From Streptomyces roseirectus (GTDB taxonomy: Bacteria; Actinomycetota; Actinomycetes; Streptomycetales; Streptomycetaceae), in contig NZ_CP060828.1 of NCBI RefSeq assembly GCF_014489635.1, forward strand, positions 9,350,001 through 9,414,000: a stretch of 64,000 bases of DNA. The letters are read 5' to 3'. Shown here piece after piece: positions 43,905-53,392 of this stretch (the stretch's first letter is position 1; every line of letters begins with the position of its first letter). The notes under the pieces were generated by a model, which worked only from the letters and a program-made list of their open reading frames with translations, was not told the origin of the DNA and made no database searches. A program made the translations under genes and the position numbers.

Positions 43905-44537
43905 TCACACCCCGAACAACGCGCCCACCCGCAGTACGAGTTCGTCCTCGGACAGCGGAAGGTCCACACGGACGGCCGCCAGCCCCAGCCGCTCGACCTC
44001 CGGCCCGATCCGGTCGACGAACATCCGCTCCCGCTCGGCGAGATTCCGCCCGGCCCGCTCCGGATCGCTCGTCCGCCACACGAACCCCTCACCGGGCGCC
44101 GCCCGCCCCGTCACCGCCGCGTGCCGGAACTCCGGCGTGGGCAGCAGCCACACCGCGTGTCGAGGATCCGCGAGCAACGGCCGCACGAGATGGGGGAGCA
44201 GCCGGAATCCCTCGACCACGACCGGCCGGTCCCGGGGCAGCCGCAACAGATCCTCGACGATCAGCCCGAACCCCTCACCCCGGAACCAGTGGAACGTCTC
44301 GAACATGACCCGCGGCGACCGCTCCACCCACCGCTCGTCCATGCTCATGCCCATGAACGCGTGCAGAAACGGCGCCTCGTCGGCACCGACCCGCCCCGCG
44401 TGCTCGTGCATCACGTCATCGGTGACGTAGAGCCGCCATCCCTCCCGCTTGGCCAACCGCCGTGCCACGGTCGACTTCCCCGCCCCGCTCCCGCCCCCGA
44501 TCCAGTACACGTGCCTCAGCTGCTCTGCCGGCTCCAC
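43905..44537 (-). CDS. P-loop kinase-like protein
   Basis: The 210-residue AAA_33-type small-molecule kinase fold has Walker A YWIGGGSGAGKSTVARRLA near residue 12, LYVTDDVMHEH, and VVVEGFRLLPHLV as Walker B-like. The GTG start is three bases after the stop of the upstream 116-residue gene, so the two are co-expressed. Similar actinomycete proteins are annotated only as nucleoside-kinase-like. Confidence 0.78.
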   Translation of the reverse strand: MEPAEQLRHVYWIGGGSGAGKSTVARRLAKREGWRLYVTDDVMHEHAGRVGADEAPFLHAFMGMSMDERWVERSPRVMFETFHWFRGEGFGLIVEDLLRLPRDRPVVVEGFRLLPHLVRPLLADPRHAVWLLPTPEFRHAAVTGRAAPGEGFVWRTSDPERAGRNLAERERMFVDRIGPEVERLGLAAVRVDLPLSEDELVLRVGALFGV

Positions 44538-44540
44538 GCG

Positions 44541-44891
44541 TCATTCCCCCTGGGCCCAAGCGGCCACCGGCAGCGACAGGTACACCCCGAACTCCTCCAA
44601 CCCCGTGGCCTCCGCGATCCCCTCGTGCAGCCCGTCCACCCGCTCCTGCCGATTCCCCGCCCGGCTCTCGAACCACTTCGACCGCACCTCGATCACCACA
44701 TCCAGCCCACTCCGGTCGAACGGCCCAAGCTCCCGGAACCTCAACTCCACGTCCCCCGGCCCCAGATCCCCGTCATACGGCTCCTCGGGACACTCCACCG
44801 CGACGGAGACGAGGTGCGGCAACACCACCCCGAGCCGACGCAGCACATCCTCCGAAACCCCCGGCGCATAAGTGATCTCCACAAGCGGCAT
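44541..44891 (-). CDS. Hypothetical protein, tautomerase-like N-terminus
   Basis: The 116-residue protein starts with MPLVEITYAPGVSEDVL. Its Met-Pro start resembles tautomerase folds, in which Pro1 acts as base, but the rest (VVIEVRSKWFESRAGNRQERVD) does not fit a standard 4-OT. The ATG at 44891 is preferred over the GTG just before it, since it exposes the proline. It is coupled to the kinase-like gene. Confidence 0.6.
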   Translation of the reverse strand: MPLVEITYAPGVSEDVLRRLGVVLPHLVSVAVECPEEPYDGDLGPGDVELRFRELGPFDRSGLDVVIEVRSKWFESRAGNRQERVDGLHEGIAEATGLEEFGVYLSLPVAAWAQGE

Positions 44892-44916
44892 CACCCCACC
44901 CTAATCCCCACCCACC

Positions 44917-45213
44917 TCAACTCCCGTCCTTGTAGAGGCAGAAGGGATGCCCCGCCGGATCGAGCAGCACACGCACATGATCCTGCGGCTGGAACCCGCT
45001 TTCCCGCGCCCCGAGTTCCACCGCATGCGCGACGGCGGCCCGCAGGTCGGAGACCTCGAAGTCGAGATACACGGCCCCCTCGGGCGGCACGACCGCCGCC
45101 CCGTCATCGTCCTCGTGCGCGACCTCCCAGCCGAGCAACGCCCAGTAGAACCGGGCGAGTTCCCGGGTATCGGGCGCCTCAAGGCCGACACCCCACCAGT
45201 CATGCCGCGCCAT
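44917..45213 (-). CDS. VOC-fold (glyoxalase/bleomycin-resistance-like) protein
   Basis: The 98-residue single VOC module has HDWWGVGLEAPDTRELARFYWALLG, VYLDFEVSDLRAAV, and VLLDPAGHPFCLY at the end. The ATG at 45213 fits the module start. It lies just upstream of the tautomerase-like gene in the same direction. A longer reading from 45261 adds only an unconvincing Arg/Glu-rich tail. Confidence 0.8.
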   Translation of the reverse strand: MARHDWWGVGLEAPDTRELARFYWALLGWEVAHEDDDGAAVVPPEGAVYLDFEVSDLRAAVAHAVELGARESGFQPQDHVRVLLDPAGHPFCLYKDGS

Positions 45214-45383
45214 ACGCGCGACCCCTGCCCCCTCCTCGAACCTGCCCCGCACGACGACCAACTCCCTCCCCGGCGCCCCGAGTCGTACCCTCCCGAGCCC
45301 ACTCCACCCCCTCTCCTCCTGGCAACCCCCCGACGCCCAAAGTCACTTGAGATCCCACCCCACCCCCGCGATGATCACCTTTA

Positions 45384-45932
45384 ATGGAATTCTTCTGTCT
45401 TCACCGTGACCGCTCCGGCTCCCTCCCCCTCCGCAGCCGGCTGACCGAGGCCCACTGGTCCTACATGGACGGTTACGCGGATGAACTGATCGCCCGGGGC
45501 CCTACCTTCGCCCCCGACGGCGAAACGCCCACCGGCAGTGTGCACATCGTCGACCTCCCCACCCCCGCCGCGGCGAGGGAGTTCGCCTTCGAGGAACCCA
45601 ATCAGCAGGCGGGCGTCTACAGGGACGTGTTGCTCCGGCGCTGGCGCAACCTCCTGGGCCGCACGATGTGGGACTTCCCGGGAGGCAGGACCGGCGGCGA
45701 CCGGTACCTGGTCCTGGCCCTGGGCCCCGTCGAGGACAAGGACCTCACTCTGCCCGGCGACACGGACGAACTGATCGCGTTCGGCCCTCTGTTGTCGGAC
45801 GACGCGACGATATGGCTCGGCACAGCCGCCCTCCTGCGCGCCCCCGACCCGGCCACCGCGCGCGGCGTGCTTGCCCCGCACACCTATGCCGAAACGGAGG
45901 TCCACGCCTGGGAGTTCGGCGGCAGGCGCTGA
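45384..45932 (+). CDS. YciI-like protein
   Basis: The 182-residue protein has a YCII-type alpha/beta-barrel pattern. EFFCLHRDRSGSLPLR begins the first strand, WSYMDGYADELIARGPTFAPDG forms the helix and loop, and SVHIVDLPTPAAAREFAFEEP follows. The second half (LVLALGPVEDKDLTLP, DELIAFGPLLSDD, ATIWLGTAALLRAPDP) looks like a repeat of the module. No ribosome-binding site is obvious before ATG 45384. Its function is unknown. Confidence 0.7.
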   Translation: MEFFCLHRDRSGSLPLRSRLTEAHWSYMDGYADELIARGPTFAPDGETPTGSVHIVDLPTPAAAREFAFEEPNQQAGVYRDVLLRRWRNLLGRTMWDFPGGRTGGDRYLVLALGPVEDKDLTLPGDTDELIAFGPLLSDDATIWLGTAALLRAPDPATARGVLAPHTYAETEVHAWEFGGRR

Positions 45933-45945
45933 CCCCCGAGCCCCC

Positions 45946-47190
45946 TCACCGCTTCCGCTTCCCCCGCAGCCAGACCCCGCAGGCTGCCACCCCCAGCAAC
46001 ACGGTCACACCGCCCGAACCCGCCAGCACGCCCCGAGCCCCCACGGCGGCGGTCAACGGCCCTCCGAGGGCCGTGCCCACCGGCGCCGCGGTCAGCAACG
46101 CGGCGCCCCGGGCGGCCAGGACGGTCGTCAACCAGGCAGCCGGTGTCCGTTCCTGGAACAACGTGAACGACAGGGCGGTGAACGGACCGTAGATGACCCC
46201 GCCGAGCGCGAAGCACAACAGGGTCACCCCCACGGGCACCCCCAGCCCGAACGGCAGCAGCATCGCGCCCCACCCGACGACGATCCCCAGCGTCACCGGC
46301 CACAGCGGCAGCCGCCGAAGCGCACCCACGGCGAGCGCCCCCAGCACGGCCCCCACCCCGAACAGCATCCAGTACAACCCGAGCAAACCGCCCCCGGCAC
46401 TGAGGTCGTCGGTGACGTGCAGGGGCAACGCCACCTCCACGGGCCCGTACAGGAAGTTGAACAGCCAGGTCAGCGCCAGCACCCCCATCAACTCGGGCTG
46501 CCCGCGCAGCAACCGCAGCCCGTCCCGGGCCCGCCCGGCGTCGACCGGCGCATCGGCCACCCCGCCCCCGGCCCCCGACCGCCCCACCTGGACCGCGAGC
46601 ACCGCGAACGACACCGCGTCCACCCCGATCAGCCAGGCGGGCGCGACGAAGGTCACCAGCAGCCCGGCCAGCGCGGGCCCCGCGATGATCGAGGCGGAGG
46701 TGCTGGAACTGACCAGCGCGTTGGCGGCCAACCGCCGCTCGGGCGGCAGCAGTTGGGATATCAACGAGTACCGCCCGGCACCGCCCCACGCGTGCAGCAC
46801 GGACGACCCGGCGAGCAGCGCCACGTACAGCACCGGATGCAGCACCCCCGCCACCCAGGCCACCGGCACACACCCCAGCATCACCGCCCGCAGCCAACTG
46901 TCCACCACCAGCAGCCGACGCGGTGCCAACCGCCGCAGCCACCGCCCGAACACCAGCGCCCCGACGGCCCCGGGCAGCGTGTACGCGGCCACCGCCGCCC
47001 CCACCACGAACCCCGCCTGCCCCTCCGGCGCGATCACCACCGCCAGCCACGCGACGGCGACCATACTCATCCCGTCCCCGAGATCCGACACCGCGAGCGC
47101 GGGCAGCAACCGCCTGAACTCGACGTGGGCGAACAGGGGTTGATAGGAACGGGGGAGCAGCCGCGCAGGCGAGAGCAGAGTCACCGCCAC
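45946..47190 (-). CDS. MFS transporter
   Basis: The 414-residue protein has about 12 hydrophobic segments. VSDLGDGMSMVAVAWLAVV is TM1 and FGRWLRRLAPRRLLVVDSW the basic loop 2-3. It resembles the MFS_3 group (macrolide-efflux-like, related to enterobactin exporter EntS). The GTG start at 47190 is used. It converges with the YciI-like gene; the TetR at 47296 lies upstream in the same direction. Confidence 0.88.
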   Translation of the reverse strand: MAVTLLSPARLLPRSYQPLFAHVEFRRLLPALAVSDLGDGMSMVAVAWLAVVIAPEGQAGFVVGAAVAAYTLPGAVGALVFGRWLRRLAPRRLLVVDSWLRAVMLGCVPVAWVAGVLHPVLYVALLAGSSVLHAWGGAGRYSLISQLLPPERRLAANALVSSSTSASIIAGPALAGLLVTFVAPAWLIGVDAVSFAVLAVQVGRSGAGGGVADAPVDAGRARDGLRLLRGQPELMGVLALTWLFNFLYGPVEVALPLHVTDDLSAGGGLLGLYWMLFGVGAVLGALAVGALRRLPLWPVTLGIVVGWGAMLLPFGLGVPVGVTLLCFALGGVIYGPFTALSFTLFQERTPAAWLTTVLAARGAALLTAAPVGTALGGPLTAAVGARGVLAGSGGVTVLLGVAACGVWLRGKRKR

Positions 47191-47295
47191 AACCTACGAC
47201 CACACCCGCCCCGTTCGACCACGTGCACCCCTCACCCCGCCCGGGAGACCGTGCCCCCGTGGATCACGACGAGGGCTGGGCCGACCACCAGTAGC

Positions 47296-47871
47296 TCACC
47301 GCGTGCTGTACCCGGTCTCCACGAGCTGGCGCAGGGTGGGCAGGGCTGCGTCCTCGACGGGCACGCTGCCGGTCCAGGCGAGGAAGAGGGCGGCGAGGAA
47401 GAGGTCCCGGCCCTGGACCGTGGCCCGCGCGGTCCCGTCCCGTTGCGCGGCGGCGAGGAATTCGTCGGTGACGGCGACGAGTTCCTGACAGGACACCGCG
47501 AGCGGTGAGTCGTCGCAGCTCAGCGCCGCGAGCACGGGCGCGGGCAGACCGGTGAAGGTGCTGAGGTACTTCTCCAGGGCCAGCAGCCACTGCCGCAGCC
47601 CCTCGTCGGGATCCTCGACGGCCCGCAACTCCTCAAGGCCGGACAGCAGTTCCCCGGCCGGTGTCTCCAGCGCCGCCGCGAGCAGCGCCTCCCGGTTCGG
47701 GAAGTGACGGTAGAGCGTCGCCGGCCCGACGCCGGCGTCCTTGGCGATCGCCTCCAGCGAGGTCCCGGCACCGCGCTCAGCGAAGTGACGCAGCGCCGTG
47801 TCGAGGATCCGGGCCCGGTTGCGCGCGGCATCGGTACGCGGTTTGCGGTACGTCGTCGGCGTGGTGTCCAT
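47296..47871 (-). CDS. TetR-family transcriptional regulator
   Basis: The 191-residue protein has the HTH NRARILDTALRHFAERGAG then IAKDAGVGPATLYRHFPNREALL and a compact TetR C-terminal domain. The ATG at 47871 gives the MDTTPTTYRKPR start. It precedes the MFS gene by about 105 bp and diverges from a GNAT gene, either of which could be its target. Confidence 0.92.
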   Translation of the reverse strand: MDTTPTTYRKPRTDAARNRARILDTALRHFAERGAGTSLEAIAKDAGVGPATLYRHFPNREALLAAALETPAGELLSGLEELRAVEDPDEGLRQWLLALEKYLSTFTGLPAPVLAALSCDDSPLAVSCQELVAVTDEFLAAAQRDGTARATVQGRDLFLAALFLAWTGSVPVEDAALPTLRQLVETGYSTR

Positions 47872-47976
47872 GCTGTTCCCGTTCGTGTCGGCCTGCTCGG
47901 ACCAGTCAACCAGAGCGCCGCCCGCCCCCTCGCAAAAGCCGTGGTCCAGGGCCGACGCCTGTGCTTCGATGCCCCG

Positions 47977-48489
47977 GTGACCACCGAGAACGCCCCCACG
48001 ATCCGCCCCCGCACCCCCGCCGACACCGCCGCCTGTGTCCAGGCCCTCGCCGAGGTCCACCACCGCGACGGCTACCCCGTCAACTGGCCCGCCGACCCCG
48101 GCGACTGGCTGTGCGCGGCGTCCGGACTCGGTGCCTGGACCGCCGAGCTCGACGGTCACCTCGTCGGCCACGTCGCCCTGACTCCGAGCGGCGAGGGCGA
48201 CGCGGCCCCGGCCCTGTGGGGCGACCCGCGCGCCACAGCCGTCGTCAGCCGTCTCTTCGTCACCCCGCGGGCCCGGGGCCACGGCATCGGCGCGCTCCTC
48301 CTCGACCGCGCCGCCGCCGAGGCCCACCACCGCGGCCTGCACCCCGTCCTCGACGTCGTCACCTCCGACACCGCCGCGGCGGCCCTCTACGAACGCCTGG
48401 GCTGGCAGCACCTGGCCACCGTCGAACAGCACTGGAGCCGGGCCCAGACGGTCACCGTGCACTGCTATGCGGGGCCCGGGGCGCGCTAG
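47977..48489 (+). CDS. GNAT-family N-acetyltransferase
   Basis: The 170-residue GNAT fold has motif A VSRLFVTPRARGHGIGALLLDRAAAEA, with the R/Q-x-x-G-x-G/A acetyl-CoA loop, and motif B LYERLGWQHLATVE. The GTG start at 47977 gives VTTENAPTIRPRTPADT, typical for the family. The acceptor is unknown. Confidence 0.88.
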   Translation: MTTENAPTIRPRTPADTAACVQALAEVHHRDGYPVNWPADPGDWLCAASGLGAWTAELDGHLVGHVALTPSGEGDAAPALWGDPRATAVVSRLFVTPRARGHGIGALLLDRAAAEAHHRGLHPVLDVVTSDTAAAALYERLGWQHLATVEQHWSRAQTVTVHCYAGPGAR

Positions 48490-48555
48490 CCTCGGGCTTT
48501 CACAACGGCGCCCGCATCGGCCGGGCCGCGCAGGCAGCCGAACGGGGCCGAGGCG

Positions 48556-49497
48556 TCACGGCGTCTCGATTCGGACGCGCTCGGTGACGTCCTGGCGCAC
48601 GCGGGCCCGGTAGCGCAGCGGCGACTCGCCGACGACCCGTTTGAACGCCGTGCTGAATGCGCTCTCCGAGCTGTAGCCCAACTCCTCGGCGAGCGCCGCG
48701 ACGCGGGCGTCACCGTCCCGGAGCGCGCGCTGGGCGAGCAGCATGCGCCACTGTCCCAGGTAGGTCAGCGGTGGCACACCGGCCGCCTCCCGGAACCGCT
48801 CGGCGAAGGTCGTCCGGGACATCGCGGCGGCTCGCGCCAACTCCTCCAGCCCCCAGGGGCACCCGGGGCGGCCGTGCAGCAGGTCGAGGGCGGGGCGCAG
48901 ACGTTCGTCGACGAGCAGCCGCAGCCAGCCGGAGGGCAGCGGGGTCTGGTCGACATAGGACCGCAACAGCTCCAGCAGGAAGAGCTGACTGTACTGCCGG
49001 GCCGCGAAGGCAGAGCCGGGCCGCTGCGTGGTCGCCTCGTCGAACAGGCGCAACAGGGCGGCGAACAGCCGGTCGTCGTCACCGGCCGACCTGACGTGTG
49101 CCAGCGGCGGCAGCGATTCCAGGAGGAGCGTGCTTCCGGCCGAGTTCAGACCGACGCTGCCGCCGATCACGATGTCGTCGGCGTCGCGGTCCGCGGACGC
49201 GAAGTGGTCGGTGGAGAAGTCGGTTTCCGGCCGTACCTCCCGGCGGGGTTCCGCGCCGGCCTCGAACGCGAGCCAGGAGCGCCCGGTGAGGATCGCCACG
49301 TCACCCGCCACGAGGTCGACCGGTTCGTCGATCCCGTCGGTGGTCAGGCGGGCCCGACCGCTGACGACTGCGAAGAACTTGACCGGGGCGGAGAGCGATG
49401 CGCGCAGCCGCCATCCGCCGCGAGCCGCGATGCCGCCCGTGAGGACGCCGCGGATCTCGACCAGATCGAGTGCTTCGGAGAGTCGGTCGGTGGTCAT
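48556..49497 (-). CDS. AraC-family regulator with cupin sensor
   Basis: The 313-residue protein has an N-terminal cupin-like ligand domain (VKFFAVVSGRARL, VDLVAGDVAILTGRSW). The AraC double HTH at the C-terminus reads WGLEELARAAAMSRTTFAERF and VAALAEELGYSSESAFSTAFKRV. ATG 49497 is preferred over TTG 49515. It diverges from an aldo-keto reductase gene, its likely target. Confidence 0.9.
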   Translation of the reverse strand: MTTDRLSEALDLVEIRGVLTGGIAARGGWRLRASLSAPVKFFAVVSGRARLTTDGIDEPVDLVAGDVAILTGRSWLAFEAGAEPRREVRPETDFSTDHFASADRDADDIVIGGSVGLNSAGSTLLLESLPPLAHVRSAGDDDRLFAALLRLFDEATTQRPGSAFAARQYSQLFLLELLRSYVDQTPLPSGWLRLLVDERLRPALDLLHGRPGCPWGLEELARAAAMSRTTFAERFREAAGVPPLTYLGQWRMLLAQRALRDGDARVAALAEELGYSSESAFSTAFKRVVGESPLRYRARVRQDVTERVRIETP

Positions 49498-49601
49498 ACC
49501 CGTACTCTCGCTCAAAAAATCGGGACTCTCAACTATTCATCGTCCGGCTCCCTCCCGGCAGGCTGGTGGCAGCAGCTCGCAGACGTACCTCAGGAGAGAA
49601 C

Positions 49602-50633
49602 ATGCGTTACCGCGTCCTCGGCAGGACCGGGATCAGGGTGAGCCCCTACGCTCTCGGCGCCATGATGTTCGGTGCCCTCGGCAACCCCGACCACGACGAC
49701 TGCGTCCGCATCGTCCACCGGGCTCTGGACGCCGGCATCAACCTCATCGACACCTCCGACGTGTACGGGCACGGCGAGTCGGAGGAGATCGTCGGCCGGG
49801 CGCTGAAGGGCCGACGCGACGACGTCGTGCTCGCGACCAAGGCCCGCAGGCCGATGAGCGACGAGCCGAACCACCAGGGCGCGTCCCGGCGCTGGCTGGT
49901 TCGCGCGCTGGAGGACTCGCTGCGCCGCCTGGACACCGACCATGTGGACATCTACCAGATCCACCGCCCGGACCCCGACACGGACATCGAGGAGACGCTC
50001 GGGGCGCTCACCGACCTGCAGCGAGCCGGGAAGATCCGCACCTTCGGCACCTCGTGCATGCCGGCCTCCGACCTCGTCCGCGCCCACTGGGTCGCCGAGC
50101 GGCGCGGGCTCGCCCGGCCGCGGACCGAGCAGCCGGTGTACTCGATCCTCGACCGGGGCATCGAGCGCGAAGTGCTCCCGGTCGCGCGGGAGTTCGGCAT
50201 GGGAACCCTGGTCTGGTCGCCGCTCGGCGGCGGGCTGCTGACCGGGCGCTACCGCAAGGGCCGGCAGGCCGCGACGCACCGCACCTCGACATACGACTTC
50301 GCGCACCTCAAGGACGAACGGCGGCTCGACGCCGTCGAACAGCTCATCCCGCTCGCCGAAGAGGCGGGCCTGCCGCTGACCCATCTGGCCCTGGGCTTCG
50401 TGCTCGCTCACCCCGGCGTCACCTCCGCGCTCCTCGGACCGCGGTCCATGGCCCAACTGGACGACCTGCTCGCGGGCGCCGAGGTCACGCTCCCGGACGA
50501 CGTCCTGGACCGGATCGACGCCATCGTGCCGCCCGGCACGGACACGGGCACCCTCGACGTGGCCCACCAGCCGCCGGCCGTCCTCCAGCGGGAACTGCGC
50601 CGCCGGCCGCCGCTCGAACGCGCGGCGGCGTGA
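49602..50633 (+). CDS. Aldo-keto reductase
   Basis: The 343-residue TIM-barrel AKR has the catalytic tetrad. Asp is in NLIDTSDVYGHGESEE, which also holds the Tyr; Lys is in VLATKARRP and His in IYQIHRPDP. The C-terminal NADPH-binding segment is TSALLGPRSMAQLDDL. AGGAGA precedes the ATG. It reduces aldehydes or ketones; the substrate is unknown. A split-barrel flavoprotein gene follows after 39 bp and the AraC gene diverges. Confidence 0.92.
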   Translation: MRYRVLGRTGIRVSPYALGAMMFGALGNPDHDDCVRIVHRALDAGINLIDTSDVYGHGESEEIVGRALKGRRDDVVLATKARRPMSDEPNHQGASRRWLVRALEDSLRRLDTDHVDIYQIHRPDPDTDIEETLGALTDLQRAGKIRTFGTSCMPASDLVRAHWVAERRGLARPRTEQPVYSILDRGIEREVLPVAREFGMGTLVWSPLGGGLLTGRYRKGRQAATHRTSTYDFAHLKDERRLDAVEQLIPLAEEAGLPLTHLALGFVLAHPGVTSALLGPRSMAQLDDLLAGAEVTLPDDVLDRIDAIVPPGTDTGTLDVAHQPPAVLQRELRRRPPLERAAA

Positions 50634-50672
50634 CAACACAGTGTGGACCCGTGTCCTGGAAGGAAGAATCTG

Positions 50673-51089
50673 ATGTCTGACACTCCGCTGCCGGAGGCCG
50701 CCCTGGCCTTTCTCCGGAAGCCGAACCCGGCCGTCATGGCGACGGTCACGTCGAAAGGCCGCCCTGTATCGGTAGGGACCTGGTACCTCATCGAGGACGA
50801 CGGACTCCTCATGCTGTGCATGAACGCCGACCGCGCCCGCCTGAAACACCTGCGGAACAACGGCCACGTGTCGCTGACCGTGCTCGGAGCGGACGACTTC
50901 GGCACGCATGTGTCCGTCCAGGGACACGTCGTGTCGATCAAGCCGGATGAGGGATTCGCCGACATCGACCGGCTCTCCAGGCACTTCCTCGGCAAGGACT
51001 ACCCCGCCAGGGAGGACCCGCTCGTGACGGTCCACGTGGCGATCGATCGATGGTTCGGTTGGTCCGGAGGCCGTCTCCTTCACCTCTGA
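50673..51089 (+). CDS. PPOX-class split-barrel flavin/F420-dependent oxidoreductase
   Basis: The 138-residue protein has AALAFLRKPNPAVMATVTSKG at the start, VGTWYLIEDDGLLMLCMNAD in the cofactor strands, RARLKHLRNNGHVSLTVLG, and a C-terminal VTVHVAIDRWFGW. It fits small F420- or FMN-binding reductases of the Rv1155 type. It is probably co-transcribed with the aldo-keto reductase gene. Confidence 0.85.
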   Translation: MSDTPLPEAALAFLRKPNPAVMATVTSKGRPVSVGTWYLIEDDGLLMLCMNADRARLKHLRNNGHVSLTVLGADDFGTHVSVQGHVVSIKPDEGFADIDRLSRHFLGKDYPAREDPLVTVHVAIDRWFGWSGGRLLHL

Positions 51090-51301
51090 AAGGGCCTCCT
51101 CGGGCGGCTCCAGCGGGGTGGTCTCCCCATACCGGCGGGGTGCCGGTCCGGGAGGCGGCAGTCCGGCAAGGGGTGACGCCGCCGCAGGTCGCACGCCGGT
51201 CACGGGTCTCACGCAGGTCTGCCTGTGCCTGGCATGCCCACTGACCCCTGGTAGGGCCGGTGATCGGCGCGGTGGCTGATGCCCCGTTTCCAGTCCCGGC
51301 C

Positions 51302-52285
51302 CTACTGGAGTTCGTCACGGGACAACGAGGTGGCACGTCGGTGGGCGAACTGTCGCCATTCGCGGGGCGTGGCGCCGTAGGTCTGACGGAATCGGCGGGA
51401 GAAGAAGGCGGGGTTGGTGAAGCCCCAGGAGCGGGCGACGGCCTCGATCGTGCGGTGGGCGTGTTCGGGCGCGATCAGGTCGCGGCGGGTGCCTTCCAGA
51501 CGTCGACGGATGATCCATTTTTCCAGGCTGAGGCCGCCTTCCTCACACAGCCGGTAGAGGGTCCGCAGGGAGATGTTGTGGGCCCAGGCGATGCGCTGGG
51601 GGGTGAGGCCGGGGTCGGTCAGATGCGCGCGGACGTAGGCGAGGACACGGGTGAGGAGGGTGGCTTCCGCGACTGACCGGCGGGTGCGGTCGTCGGCGGC
51701 CACCGACACGATGAGGGCACGGGTGAGTTCCAAAGTGGCAGAGGCGAGCGCTTCGGCGCCGGCGTCCGCGCTCAGCCGGTCGGCGTCTCGGTGCAGGCCG
51801 CGGATGTGGTGCAGCAGCAAGGGGCCGATCCCGCTCTGGTGCAGGAGGGGAACCGCGGCGCGAACCAGGTGCTCAGGCAGGCCGAGACGGTCGGCGTCGA
51901 CCATGAACGCCACGGACACTCCTGTCCCCGACCATCCGTACCCGTAGCCCGCGGTCTTGTGCGCGAGGGCCAGGCCGTCGGACCCTACGTGCTGCTGGTG
52001 GCCGTTCCAGGTGAAGGCACCCGTTCCCCGGCTCTGGGTGATGACGGAGACGGAGTTCATCGAGTCGAACCGGGCGTGCTGCCGAGTGCGCCAGATACGC
52101 ATGCCCGTGCCGTGCGTGGCGAACAGGGTCAGCGGGCCGAAACGCCAGACCTCCAGCCTTTTCCAGATACCGGCCTCGGGATGTTCCTGCTCGATCGAGC
52201 AACTGCCGCTCTCCCCGGCAGCCACCGCGTGAAACGCTTCGATCCGGTCAGCGGCCGGAATGTCCTTCGTGTCCAGGACCAGCAC
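51302..52285 (-). CDS. AraC-family transcriptional regulator
   Basis: The 327-residue protein has an AraC_binding_2-type N-terminal domain ([20 protein letters not shown]). The C-terminal HTH pair reads [25 protein letters not shown] and [21 protein letters not shown], ending at the AraC signature [10 protein letters not shown]. The GTG at 52285 is the best start. It diverges from the three-hydrolase operon and is likely its activator. Confidence 0.9.
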   Translation of the reverse strand: MLVLDTKDIPAADRIEAFHAVAAGESGSCSIEQEHPEAGIWKRLEVWRFGPLTLFATHGTGMRIWRTRQHARFDSMNSVSVITQSRGTGAFTWNGHQQHVGSDGLALAHKTAGYGYGWSGTGVSVAFMVDADRLGLPEHLVRAAVPLLHQSGIGPLLLHHIRGLHRDADRLSADAGAEALASATLELTRALIVSVAADDRTRRSVAEATLLTRVLAYVRAHLTDPGLTPQRIAWAHNISLRTLYRLCEEGGLSLEKWIIRRRLEGTRRDLIAPEHAHRTIEAVARSWGFTNPAFFSRRFRQTYGATPREWRQFAHRRATSLSRDELQ

Positions 52286-52492
52286 AGTGCCCCCCAGAGC
52301 CGGCGCGCCGGTACCCCTCCGCCGCGAAACCAGCCCCCGAATTCTCCACCGAACCTTCACCTGATCGGTAGAGGGTCCTCGTGCGGCAGGCAGGGAACAG
52401 TTTCCGGCGCGCACGGTAAAAGCCCCCGCCCGATGCGCTGCCACCATCGCCGTCATCCGAGTCGCACATCGCCTCATGACGGGAGCGCTCCC

Positions 52493-53317
52493 ATGCGGAA
52501 CACCATCACCACGAGCGACGGCACCGAGATCTTCTACAAGGACTGGGGCAGCGGACAACCGGTGGTGTTCAGCCACGGCTGGCCGCTGAACGCCGACGCC
52601 TGGGACGACCAGCTGCACCTGGTCGCCTCGCACGGCTACCGCGCCATCGCGCACGACCGGCGCGGTCACGGCCGCTCCGGCCAGCCGTGGAACGGCAACG
52701 ACATGGACACCTACGCCGACGACCTCGCCCAGCTGATCGAGACCCTCGACCTGCGCGACGCCGTACTGGTCGGGCACTCGACGGGCGGCGGCGAGGTGAC
52801 CCGCTACATCGGCCGGCACGGCACCGGGCGCACCGCCAAGGCCGTACTGCTGGGCGCCGTACCGCCGTTGATGCTGAGGACCGACGACAACCCCGACGGT
52901 CTGCCGATCGAGGCGTTCGACGCCATCCGCGCGGGTGTCGCAGCCGACCGTGCACAGTTCTACAAGGAACTCAGCCTGCCCTTCTACGGCTTCAACCGGC
53001 CCGGTGCGCAGGTCTCGCAGGGTGTGTCGGACGCGTTTTGGCTGCAGAGCATGCAGGTCGGGCTCAAGGGCGCGCTGGACTGCGTCCGCGCGTTCTCCGA
53101 GACCGACTTCACCGAGGACCTGGGGCGCTTCGACATCCCCACCTTCATCGCCCACAGCGACGACGACCAGATCGTCCCGATCGTCGCGGCCGGCCCGGAG
53201 TCGGCCAAGCTCGTCAAAGACGCGACGCTGAAAGTCTATCCGGGTGCCCCGCACGGTCTCGTGGGCGCGTTCAAGGACGAGTTCAACGCCGACCTGCTGG
53301 CGTTCCTCGCCTCCTGA
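52493..53317 (+). CDS. Alpha/beta hydrolase, non-heme haloperoxidase/esterase type
   Basis: The 274-residue alpha/beta hydrolase has the oxyanion region [15 protein letters not shown], the nucleophile elbow [15 protein letters not shown] near residue 98, Asp in [10 protein letters not shown] and His in YPGAPHGLV. This is the pattern of cofactor-free perhydrolases annotated as chloroperoxidase. It is first of three consecutive hydrolase genes. Confidence 0.92.
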   Translation: MRNTITTSDGTEIFYKDWGSGQPVVFSHGWPLNADAWDDQLHLVASHGYRAIAHDRRGHGRSGQPWNGNDMDTYADDLAQLIETLDLRDAVLVGHSTGGGEVTRYIGRHGTGRTAKAVLLGAVPPLMLRTDDNPDGLPIEAFDAIRAGVAADRAQFYKELSLPFYGFNRPGAQVSQGVSDAFWLQSMQVGLKGALDCVRAFSETDFTEDLGRFDIPTFIAHSDDDQIVPIVAAGPESAKLVKDATLKVYPGAPHGLVGAFKDEFNADLLAFLAS

Positions 53318-53392
53318 ACCCCACCGGCCCGCGTCCGCACCGCTCGCCGGCACCTCCGCACCGTCCAACCCTCCTGACCGAAAGGGTTCGTC